From assembly GCA_948099385.1 (NCBI GenBank), contig CANUEZ040000024.1, positions 20,224,001-20,288,000 on the forward strand: 64,000 nt of DNA. Reading direction: 5' to 3'. Source of the stretch: Fasciola hepatica. Taxonomy: Eukaryota; Platyhelminthes; Trematoda; Plagiorchiida; Fasciolidae. Numbering within the stretch: position 1 is the stretch's first letter; each line of letters opens with the position of its first letter. This document shows, one piece after another, positions 19,373 through 30,107 of the stretch. The translations under genes and the position numbers were made by a program. Below the pieces are notes generated by a model that was not told where the DNA came from, did not search any database, and saw nothing but the letters and a program-made list of their open reading frames with translations.

Positions 19373-22300
19373 ATGCCAAGAAAAGGATCGAAAGCAGTCG
19401 AATCCGAACAGGAAGTAATACGGCAAGTCTCTGGGGAGGTTTTGGGTACATATGATTCTTAGTTATTGCTAGATCACCTAGTCCTGTCAGTGCTAGTTCA
19501 TGTGTTATTGAGAACAACATTGATCGTAAGGATGTCGATTTATATAAGCTGAGAATACTAGAACTAGAGCAACAGTCACTATCGGCTAGACTACAGGCGC
19601 AGGAAGCAGAGAAGTGTACACAGAAACAGCGAGCGCATGAAACCAGTGACTTCGACACTTCCAATAGATTAGGGTGCAATAAGGTAGGGAACCCCACGCC
19701 GGTCGCCGACTACAAACCACCATCGATCGATCTGCCTAGAGTGGAGCTAACGGTTTTCGACGGGCGAGCTGAGCAATACTGCAAGTTTGTCAAGCAGTTC
19801 GAGATGTTCGTTGAAAATAAGGTAACCGACCCTGGGCAAAGGCTTCTCTACCTTACTCACTACTGCCGAGACCGAGCAAGCAAAGCTATCGACGGGTGCA
19901 CCATGCTCGACCCAGAACAAGGCTACGCAAGGGCAAGGAAGATGCTAAGGGACTTGTTTGGCCAACCTTTCAAAGTAGCCCGTAACCTAATAGAGGGCAT
20001 GATGGTAGAGGCAAAGAGAACCAAGGGCGACGTCTACACCATGGCCGACTTGGTTATAAGCATGCAGAACTGCTCAATAGCCCTCGACCATTTAGGTTAC
20101 AGGGCTGACCTAGACGCCATGCACACTTTGGAAGGCATAGTCCGTCACCTCTCTCCCGAACTACAGGGTCGGTGGGCGGAAGAAGCTGAACGGATAAGCC
20201 GAGGCGACAGAGAAGCCAACTTCGAAGACCTGACTGAATACTTAGACAGGCAAACCAAGATAGCTGACAGCAGATTCGGCCGACTCATCCGGGACAGCAA
20301 CCGAGCAAACAAGCCCAGTACTAGCCAAGTCCAAACGCCTGTACGGGAACATCCAAAGTACCAGCCTTGGACCACTACACACGTCATTTCACGAGATGCT
20401 ACGGCGCAACCAAATTGCAAATCCTGTGGTACTAGCCATGGCCTACCAGAATGCCCCAAGTTCGGCAACGCCACAATAGACGAACGGTGGGGAATGGCGA
20501 GGATGGCAGGAGCATGTTTTATCTGTCTTAACACCACGCACCGGGCAGCAGCCTGTAGGACAAAGAATCGATTTAGTTACGAGGGCTGCACGGGCAGACG
20601 CCATCGGCTGCTGCATCAGGCGAGAGTAACCATATCCGAGGCGAGTGCCAAGCCCAGCGTGATTTGTTCAACTTCACAATCTGCCAGTAAACCGGTACGT
20701 TTCGGCGTAGTGGCCGTGGGAGTAGTGACTCCGACTGGGATAGTCAAGGCGTTGGCTTTCATTGATAGTGGATCCGACACCACTTTAGTGAAAGAGCGGT
20801 TTGCCGACAAACACCAACTGGCTAAATGTGCGACGTCGTTAGCAGTGAGCACGGTGGGCGGAACACAGGTAATGACTGCCGGTAGATTAGGGCTGCAACT
20901 CATCTCTCTAGACACTTACGAGGAAATTGAACCAACGGAGGCATTCACGTTGGCGGATCTCCTCATGCGAGCACCAAGGTCGGTGAACGCAATCTTGACT
21001 AGGTGGCCTCACCTGCAGGATGTAACCGTTGTAGACTGGGAAGATGATGAAGTGGATCTCCTCATCAGCTGCGACGTGCCAGAGGCGCATTGGGTGCTTG
21101 ACCAGAGAGTGGGCGACCGCCAGGCACCTTATGCCGTACGCACGGCCCTGGGATGGATGTTATACGGTCCAGTAGGGGTACGCGGTTCCGTGAATTACTT
21201 ATCCGCCGAGACGGACCGCATAGAGTATCATCTGCAACGGCTGTATAAAAAGGAGTTTCATGACATTGGAGACGAAAGACCGACGTTGTCTCAAGAGGAT
21301 CACTTCGCTCTACAAACGGTGCGGCAAGGCACTAGAGGCCTCAAAAAACAGTTCGGGGTTCCCCTCCTATGGTGAACACAGGTCGACCCGTGGACTGACA
21401 ACAGAAATTATTTTCTCCAACGATTACTACGACTGAAGGAACGCTTCATTCGAGACCAGAATCTGTGGGAACGATACGCGGATTTGATGAAGCAAAACGA
21501 GACCCTCGGTTACGTTGAAAAGGTGCCTGTTAACACCGACAGCAAAAGGGGTATCTGGTATCTGCCTCACCATCCGGTTATCAACCCCAAGAAACCCAAT
21601 AAACTGCGGGTGGTTTTCGACTGTGCGGCCAAGTTCCAGGGCAAGTCGTTAGACGATCGCCTACTACAGGGGCCTGACTGGACCACACCACTGATCGATG
21701 TTTTGTGCCGTTTCAGAGTGGGTAAAGTGGCTTTGTCTGCCGACATTAGGGAAATGTTCCATCAGGTGAAGATTCCGGTAGGAGAACGAGATGCTTTGCG
21801 TTTCCTGTGGTGGGAAGGGAGCGACCGGGACAACGCAGTGGTGAATTATAGGATGACCGTCCACCCCTTCGGAGCCATATCGTCACCATTTTGTGCCAAC
21901 TTCGCCCTCCGAGAATCAGCGAACAAACATGGCGATCTAGTACATCGGACGGTGGTAGAAAGCGTCAGCAGGAACTTCTACGTCGACGACTACCTTGGGT
22001 CATTTGATGATGTGGAATCAGCTCTAGAGCAGTTCAGGGGTCTGACGAGATTGCTGGAAGAGGGCGGCTTCCATCTAACTAAATGGATGTCGAACGCTTC
22101 AGAAGTGCTGGAGGTCATCCCGTATCACGAAAAGGCCGAAAGGGTAAGAGATTTGGACGGCTCTCCACTTCCTATCGAGCGCACCTTAGGGATAAAATGG
22201 GACGCGGAAACGGACGATTTTGTTTTCGAACTAAACGTTCCTGAGCTGCCAATAACCCGTCGTGGCATACTATCTGCCGTCTGAAGTTTGTTCGACCCGC

Positions 22301-24547
22301 TCGGTTTCGTCTCACCATGGCTGCTACCCGGAAAGATCTTGCTGCAGCGGCTGTGCCGTAAGAAAGTTGATTGGGACCAGTCACTGGACCGAGGGGACCG
22401 GCTGGACTGGGAAGAATTTCTGAACACCTTGAAGAAATTAGGGGACATGAGAATCCCACGATGTTTGACTCCTGGCCATACGACACGGACTGGAGAACTA
22501 CATGCTTTTTCCGATGCATCCGAAGTCGGTTATGGAGCTGTGGTGTACGGACGATGGTGCGCAGGAGATGGACAATATACCACGAGGATCCTGTTCGCCA
22601 AAGCCCGCGTTGCTCCACTGAAGTCGGTCTCAATCCCACGCCTTGAACTCAGCGCAGCCGTGTTGGCAGTCAGGGTGGTGCAAGCTGTGAAGAGATGTTT
22701 CGACCTCTACATCTGGTCGGTGAGCTTCTGGACGGATTCAACGATAGTACTTTACTATATCAACAACGTCCGGGGCCGGTTTAGTACTTTCGTTGCTAAC
22801 CAGCTCACGATTATCCACGATGAATCAGCCACGCACCAGTGGAGTCATGTCAGGTCTGGCGATAATCCGGCCGACCTGTGCTCCCGAGGTGCGAACAACT
22901 TCAGGCAACTGGATACGTGGACGAGAGGGCCAAACTTCCTGCAATTGCCCAAACAGGACTGGCCCGTGTTCGAATTAAAACCCCCTACGGAAGTGGAACT
23001 GGAGATCAAAGGCGTAGTGATAGCAACCAACGTCGTCGAAGAGTCATCCATTCCATTGCGACTGGTCAGGTTTTCTTCCTGGATGAAGACGCTTCGTTCG
23101 CTAGTTTGGTTAATCAGGTTCAAGAGAAATTTACTAGTCATGAAAGGGCTACGGCCCTCAGGTCGGATACCGATCGGCCCGATAGGTCCCGATGAGCTAC
23201 AAGCGGCAGAGTACGATATTTTCAGAATGATACAACGCGAGGCTTTCGCCCGAGAACTCAAGGGGGCGGAAGAAGTGGGGCCGACCAATAAAGACATGCC
23301 ATCTCCAAGAGGCGAGCTGAAGCGTTTAAACCCCAAACTCATCGACGGACTGCTGCGGGTGGATGGTAGGCTGGCCAACGCCCACCTGAACTTCGACACA
23401 AAGTATCCCATACTGCTGCCTGCGAGACAAACAACACGTCCACGCCGTGGAGGGACATGCCGGGGAAAGTCACGTGACGAGCGTCATCCGAAAGCGTCTT
23501 TGGTTGTTGAGAGGACGAGAGACTGTAAAACGCGTAATCCGACGGTGTGTGCAATGCAGGAGACGCAATGCCACAGCAGGCAAACAACTCATGGCCCCAC
23601 TACCAGAATGCAGGGTGACTACGGGCTGGTGGCCGTTCAGTGACACCGGGTTGGACTATTTCGGGCCCTTGTGGATCAAGTGCGGGAAAAGATTAGAAAA
23701 GCGATACGGATGTATCATGACGTGCATGAAGTCACGTGCGGTACACCTAGAAGTCGCACATTCGATGACGACCGATTCGTTTCTACGGGCCTTGCAAAGA
23801 TTTATCAACCGACGAGGCGTACCGGCCGATATATACTCAGATAATGGGTCGAACTTTGTGGGCGCTCACCGGGAATTGCAGCGTTGGCACAAGAACATAA
23901 ACAGAGACGAACTGCAGAATCGAACCGTGGCCTACGGCATACGATGGCATTTCAACCCCCCACAGGCCAGCTACCGAGGCGGCATATGGGAACGCATGAT
24001 CCGGTCCGCCAGACGGAGATTGCTGTCAATCATGGAGCGGCAGCCGCCCGACGACGAGACGCTGAACACCGTCATGACTGAGGTGGAGCGAATCCTGAAC
24101 AACCGCCCCCTGATTCCAGTATTGAACGGCGACCCCACCCACCTGGCGCTCACCCCAAACGACTTATTGATGTTAAGGTCGAACGAGGGTTTCCAAGGGC
24201 CGGTAAACCTCCGTGGGAGCTACCTCCACGGGTGGAAGCAAGCGAACTATCTGGCCAAGGTCTTCTGGAGGCGATGGCTGCGGGAGTACCTACCGGCTTT
24301 GCAGACTCGACAGAAGTGGCTGGCCAAAACAAGACCATTCAAAGTTGGGGACGTGGTTATGATCGCCGACGAACGCGCACATTTCAGCACTTGGTCTTTG
24401 GGAGTAGTTATGGAAACCATCGAAAGCACTGACGAACTGATAAGAACGATGAAGTTGAAGACAGCTAACGGAGTGCTCATTCGTGACATACGCAGTATTA
24501 ACCTACTCGAGGGCGAAGACGGAGGAGCTGATAACCCTGAGGCCTAG
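19373..24547 (+). pseudogene. BEL/Pao gag-pro-pol polyprotein gene, broken
   Basis: A likely start ATG at 19,373 leads into gag. A frame change near 19,457 is needed before the long frame. Gag carries two CCHC-type knuckles (CKSC..H....C at about 20,418 and CFIC....H....C at about 20,515). A retropepsin motif DSGSD lies at about 20,764, the RT region spans about 21,490-22,280 with YVDD near 21,980, RNase H motifs SDAS and WTDS lie at about 22,512 and 22,731, and a His-Cys zinc region near 23,440-23,560 precedes integrase with D, D and E in the DYFGP, SDNGS and GGIWE contexts. The C-terminal domain typical of BEL/Pao ends at the TAG at 24,545-24,547. In-frame TGA codons at 21,373-21,375 and 22,282-22,284 and a frame change near 23,425 inactivate it. 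The polyprotein normally forms the particle and copies and inserts the element. Confidence 0.9.
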
Positions 24548-24629
24548 TAAACCTTTTTCACACCAGTAATGGAGGTGGATAAAGAAACACCATATATACC
24601 ACACGGTCTCCGTCAAACACGTTAAGGTG

Positions 24630-24955
24630 CTCGCGGTCTTTTCGTTTACATTACAGAAGGTTCTTTCCGATATGTGGTGATGAGTGCGATTCCGTTGTAC
24701 ATCCCGATACATACACGCATGCATGACGCACTCTACATCCCGTAAACCCCTCAAACATGTGACAGTGTTCGTTGTTTTGCTTTTTGTTGACGCTACCGAA
24801 TGCCCCTTGCATATGTGGAAGTATCGGAGCTCAGGTCACACACATGCTACATTTTGCTCGTTTTCTTGCCACGCGGTCTTTGTTGACATTGCAGAAAGTC
24901 CTCCTTTGATGTGTAGTCATACCTGTGATTTCATTGTAACCCCGGCACACACACA
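24630..24955 (+). repeat. Imperfect tandem repeats in the BEL/Pao 3' untranslated region
   Basis: Three related units of roughly 100-130 bp follow one another. Each starts with a GGTCTTT/GCTTTTTGTTGACNNT-type block, followed by CAGAAGGTTCTTTCCGATATGTGG-like text and an AT-rich end. They lie between the end of pol and the 3' LTR. A CA-rich run follows at 24,949-24,975. No open frame of note is present to 25,243. Confidence 0.6.
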
Positions 24956-25243
24956 CGCACTCACACACACACTCAAACACGAACATCCAGGACCGGACGG
25001 CCCCTTACGAGGACAACGTCAATGTGACCCTTCACGCCCGCCATCGGTCATTTGGTCTTGTAGAAGATGTAGACTAGCCTCACTTCTATGTATCCAATGG
25101 ATTAGGTGCGACCAGCAGTAGAACGTTGACGACGAGCATTAGACGCGCGCACTGACAGCAAAGCCTAGGCAGGTAGGAAGAATCAGTACCTTTATACCGA
25201 ACCTTTGACTCTGCTAAGGATCCAGGGGGATTTTGGTGGGCGG

Positions 25244-25619
25244 TGTAACAGCCGGTCGTGGAAAATCCCCTTTTTCCCTCGCGATTCAGTGTTTTTCCCA
25301 ACATCACTCATTTCCATACACTACTGACTTGTCTTTACGAACTGGTTGTTTTTCTGGACCAATTGTTGTTTGTTCGCGCCCAGAGCGCTACTTTGGCACA
25401 TCCTTGTTCAGGACCTGCGTGACGCACGTGCTGTCTGCTCACACGCTGCTATTCGGTTTCTCGTTGTTGAGTCCTTGTGATCGTATTATTGAGGTTTGTA
25501 TATTGTTTATGTCATTGTTTATTGTAATAATCTAGTATCGTAGAATATCACGGATAATCGTCTTTTGATTTCGGGATCCGTTGCGAATTTGGCTACGCAT
25601 TGCTCAAACGTTCGTTACA
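25244..25619 (+). repeat. BEL/Pao 3' LTR
   Basis: The LTR starts with TG and ends with CA, and matches the 5' LTR. It is preceded by a G-rich stretch (about 25,224-25,243) in the place of a polypurine tract, and followed immediately by the ATGGG target duplication. Confidence 0.95.
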
Positions 25620-25624
25620 ATGGG

Positions 25625-27659
25625 AGAATCTATATAAGTGAACTGAAGAGGGCGGCGTAGGAAGTTCAGTGGACACCGAGACACACAAACGCCTCCGTAG
25701 AGGAACGCTGGGAGACCCTCAAGATAGGGCCACTCAAACTTACAGAGGAGTTTGCATCCCTGAGGGTGGTTAGCAGTAGAAATCTACCCCCATGGTGGAA
25801 GTCAAAAGTCCGCAAGGCCATAGTTATTCGTAGGCAACGATGGTCGGCGTATAAGCTGTACAGAACTCAGGGGGCATGGAATAGCTATAAGATGGCTGGG
25901 AACAGAGCTCAAGAGATCCAAAGAGTGGAGAAATATGCCTTCGAGCGTCGGTTAGCTGCGTCGGTCCGCACCAACCCAAAGGGATTCTACGCCTACGTGC
26001 AATCTCACAAACGTATGAGAGAGAGCGTAGCAACTTTGGAAGGAACACAAGGACGACTAGCTCTAAACGACGAGGACAAGGCTGACATGCTCTTGGCATT
26101 CTTCAAGAGCATATATAGACCAGAAAATAGTTTGGAGGGAAGAATGGAGGGCCCACAGGCGCCTCCAATACCCGAACTTACTGTAGGAGAAGAAGTGTAC
26201 GCGGAGTTGCAAACGTTGAATAGAAATAAAGCAGCAGGTTCAGACGGGATTTATCCAGCAATCGTTCAGTCTCTGGCCGAGGTCCTGAAGGCTCCGGTGA
26301 CGAAGCTGTATGAAACGTCACTGAGAGAGGGAATTGGGCCGGGAGTCTGGAGGAGAGCAACAGTGGTAGGCATTTACAAGAGTGGACCCAGGCAAAAGGC
26401 CAAAAATTGCCGACCGGTTAGCTTAAAATTCAGTACTGTGTAAGTACCTGGAGCGAATAGTCAGGAAACGGATCTATAGGCATTTGGTTCAACGCAACCT
26501 CATATCAAATGCTCAGCATGGTTCTGTGGCAGGGCGATCCTGTCTGACGAATCTCCTGCTGTTCCTCGATGAGGTAACCAAGCGTCTGGACGAAGGGCAA
26601 TCGATTGCGGTCTGTTACTTGGACTTCAGCAAGGCGTTTAATTCCGTGAACCACAGATTTCTGGACATCAAACTGCGGTCGATGGGAATTGTTGGAAAGG
26701 CAAGACAATGGATAAGTAGTTTCTTGGCAGGGCGAACCTTTAGCGTTAAGGTGGGGAGTCATGTTTCAAAACCAGAAGGTGTAACAAGTGGGGTGCCACA
26801 GGGCTCGGTGCTCGGCCCTCTGCTCTTCCTCATCTTCATCAACGACCTAGCACGTGGGCTTACGAACCCCACCTTCATGTTTGCCGATGACGTCAAGATA
26901 GCTGGAGTAGATATAGAACTTGACGTGTTAGCAGTACAAAACTGGGCACGCAAATGGGACCTTCAACTTAACCTCACCAAGTGTCAACGCTTGACCACAA
27001 ATACAGGGGCTAGTGAGAATGGTGTGGGTTCGTTGCAAGTGGTCTCGCAGGTCAATGACTTGGGCGTTATAATGGACAACAGTTTTAAGCCGTCAAAGCA
27101 GTGCACCTCAGCAGCCAATACGGCCAGGAGAGAACTCTTTCGAGTTAGATCCATTATGTCGTGTGGAGACCCGGAGATTTTCGTTCCGATATATCAGGCC
27201 ATAGTTAGGCCGCATGTGGAATACTGCGTGCAGGCCTTGGCACCCTACTACCAGAAAGATATCGATTGTCTGGAGAAAGTGCAAGGGCTAGCCACTAGAA
27301 TGATGGCTGGGCAAAGGGGGTTTAACTACACAGAGCGTCTCCGTGCCCTAGACCTGTTCTCGATGGAAAGACGGCGCATTCGCGGGGATTTGATAGAAAC
27401 CTTCAGGGTAATGAAAGGACTTTCAGGAATAAGACGAGAAGACCTTTTCTCTCTGATCCCCGAGAGAGGTAAAAGGGGACATAGCCTCAGATTACAAAGG
27501 AAGCATTCGAGGCCCCAAATTAGGGCGAAGTACTTCTCAAATAGAGTGGTACCCTATTGGAATAAGCTCCCGGAGGAGGTCATAAATACCACAACAGTGA
27601 AGGCCTTTAAGAAAGCAGTAGACCTATGTTGGGTGGCAGCATACCCCGAGTTATGTTAA
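25625..27659 (+). pseudogene. LINE A2 ORF2, 3' part (reverse transcriptase)
   Basis: The frame continues from the endonuclease half after the nested element. It holds the PPWWK linker (about 25,785), the RT core starting at NKAAGSDGIYPA (about 26,225), FADDVKIAG (catalytic DD, about 26,880), SGVPQGSVLGPLLF (about 26,790) and the C-terminal region to the TAA at 27,657-27,659. A TAG lies near 25,658 and a +1 frame change falls at about 26,420-26,445, after the PVSL motif. From 26,484 the RT is open for 391 codons. The enzyme primes on nicked target DNA and copies element RNA. Two local lesions apart, this is the best preserved RT in the window. Confidence 0.9.
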
Positions 27660-28213
27660 GCAGCTTTTAGGGTCAGACGCAATTTACTTATTGTTTCCAC
27701 CTTAGTCTGCCCGGGCTGATACTGCACAAAAGTTCTGCCTTTCAAAAAAAGAAAATCACGCAGTGTTGGGAGCTACGGAGAAGCGCCGACAACACAACTA
27801 TCTGGACACACGATTGGCTCTAGCCACACCAAGTCCTGTGCAAACTGAACTGCTGCTGGTGTAAGTGCCGCGTGGTTTGAATTCATAGTGCTCTCGTCTT
27901 TGAATTGAGTTTTTGAATAGTTTTGTGAATTAACCCAGTTTAATTCACAATACTAAGCGTATCATAATTGTATTTAAGGTGCTCTTTATCCGGAGAATAT
28001 GTTTATTCTCCTTGTAGTATTGCCGAGTAGTGTTCGGTGTTTTTTTGAGGCGATCTTTCCTCGCTTCCAATCTTGCTTTTTGTTTTTGTTTTTTGTGTTA
28101 GCGGGATTTACCTGCTATTGTCAGAGTGCGTATTTTGTGTTTGGGTACAGAGCACTTGAGTTGTTTTCGCCCTAGTTTTTGGGGTTTTTCGGTATGACAC
28201 GCGTTCCCAACCC

Positions 28214-30102
28214 AATACATAGCAGCATATATAATATGGTCCTCAAGGTACCAGTCTCATCCACGCTTCAACTACTTACTCATTGAGACCCTATTTCAAC
28301 ACAAGATTCCAGGCCTCGTTCTGATGAACGAATCGCCACAATCGATGTGTTCTTCCATAAACCATTCGTCGAACTACACATAAGTATTTGCCCCCAGTGT
28401 CGCCTATTCTCGCTTCCTTGCTTTTTTGGTAACTCTCACTAAGCCTCACAATAATTAGTCGCTAGTACCGGTCTTCTCCGCTTTCCGTATGTTGTTTAAT
28501 CCAAAAAACAAGACCTCAACGTCGCGACCACCCATTTCTGTTACTGGCATGATATTGGTGTTCTGTCTTTCTCCCCTAACCCACAGCTGGTAGAATTGCC
28601 AGACTGCAGCCCTCTCCGTTTTGTTTTCAGAACCTGTACCCTAAGGACGATTGTCGCCGTCCACTTCCCAGGAATAACTTGGACCCTCTCTTGCTGGACA
28701 GGACAAACGAGATTTACACACAACTTCATTTTCGCCCGTCTCACGATCGCTTTCCCCAAGATTCCCGCCATCGGACTTCTTGAACCTGGACTACTCGATC
28801 TCACTGCATTCATACAACTCATTTTAATCCCATATGTCATTATGCCCGTTCCGCGTTAGAACTCGCTAATACTGTTCAAACACTGGCACCTTTATTGTCA
28901 CTGTTCATTGCTTCATCGGTCACCAAAAAAAAAAAACGTCCGGCGCTGACATATCTTTCAGTAGTCATCCAGTGGGCAGCGAAGTAATTAGTAACTACCT
29001 GCACTCTTCATCGGTCCATCCGATCGCATCCGCAATGCTGTTGCATCGAGTGTTCGGGCTCTGTAGATCACTGCGTTCCCTCCACGATTGAACGTCTTCG
29101 ATACACTTCCCATGCTGCATCGCCGCTCCGTTCCCATCATTTGTTACACCTGTCAAATTGGTCATTAGAAATGTGACACTCACCGTCTACTTGCTATACC
29201 ATCACCGTTATCGAGACCTTTGATTTTCCAGATGTTGCATTCGTGTTATATTACCGAAACTGACCCCGTATGCAGCCTCTAAATCACACCACTATCTGCA
29301 CCGGCCGATACATTTTATTTCTATATTCGTTGATCCACGGCCGCTTCCCGCGATATACCTGTGCAGTTTTATTGATCTGTCATTTTTGCATGGTACATAC
29401 CACACAGCATTCATCTATTGACGTACACTTATCTGTGGATTACTTTACCTTTCCTCTCGCAGAACTGAACACCTGTATAATGGATGTAACTACACGGTCA
29501 ATATTGATTAGTCTTCCACATCCGCTTTGACATTTCATACCAACCCTACATAAAGTTTATAACTTGCCGCACGCTCACCTGTTTTACTCCGGCCGTTCCC
29601 TGCCACCATCACTGGTAGTATCCCTCCCAAGAAATACGCAATTGTTTGCAACATATATGATTCCTCCAGTATACAGCCACCACTTTATATACTACCATCT
29701 TTTCAGACTGAAATATTTCCATGTTAATACTTCTTGACATGCCTGTAGTAAAGTGAATAATTCACCGAACGCTTCGACGAGATTTTTATCCATATGCCTC
29801 TCATATTCTGTAGCGCACCAAAAACATTTCCTTTCAATATGTTCGAATTTCCACTAGTGTAATTATTTCATATACCACTTATGCATGTACTCCAGACCAA
29901 CTGACATCATTCGACCTTGACCTTCAAATTTGCCGGGCATTACTACAGTTTTAGTTCACTGTAACACTCTCTCTGATACTCTGCATGCACTTGTTGTACC
30001 CTTTTGTGAATTGTCATTCCGGCATCACTATAATCATCTGATCATGCATTCTAGCATGCTTCGGGCGCATCCGAAATATACAATTATTATTATTATTATT
30101 AT
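28214..30102 (+). mobile_element. Non-coding 1.9-kb retroposon-like insert in the LINE B2 5' region
   Basis: The insert is bounded by AACCC at 28,209-28,213 and 30,103-30,107. Joining the flanks gives a 38-bp stretch that aligns without gaps to the uninterrupted LINE B1 sequence at about 8,967-9,004, which fixes both ends. The insert ends in an (ATT)n run, a simple-repeat tail as seen in RTE-type LINEs and SINEs. It lacks terminal inverted repeats and TG...CA ends. The longest frames (28,596-28,859 plus; 28,541-28,840 minus) resemble nothing I recognise. It may be the 3' part of a LINE, or a long non-autonomous retroposon. Confidence 0.8.
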
Positions 30103-30107
30103 AACCC

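Larger units (their letters stand above)
18955..25619 (+). mobile_element. BEL/Pao LTR retrotransposon nested in LINE A2
   Basis: This complete element of about 6.67 kb has two near-identical LTRs of about 377 bp, a gag-protease-RT-RNaseH-integrase reading region in BEL/Pao order, and a 5-bp target duplication ATGGG at 18,950-18,954 and 25,620-25,624. The LTRs differ at only about three positions by eye, which suggests fairly recent insertion. The coding region nevertheless has two nonsense codons and two frame changes. A primer-binding site could not be assigned with confidence; a TGGAACGAG about 18 bp after the 5' LTR is the only candidate. Confidence 0.95.
16441..27860 (+). mobile_element. 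CR1-like LINE, family A, younger copy (A2), split by a BEL/Pao element
   Basis: Without the nested LTR element this copy is about 4.7 kb. It has a 5' UTR with a GAAGAG/CTCTTC hairpin near 16,582-16,599, ORF1 with a PHD-type finger and downstream core (16.83-18.21 kb), and ORF2 with endonuclease before the insertion and RT after it (25.63-27.66 kb). The 3' UTR ends in a short ACTGA-type tail at about 27,835. It is much better preserved than A1, with an uninterrupted 391-codon RT frame, but still carries stops and one frameshift. Family assignment to CR1-like LINEs rests on the PHD ORF1, EN-RT order and short 3' tail repeats. Confidence 0.9.

Noticed and set aside
28541..28859. 87- and 99-codon frames on opposite strands in the 1.9-kb insert
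   Set aside because: They overlap each other, start without context and show no motif. The insert is treated as non-coding.
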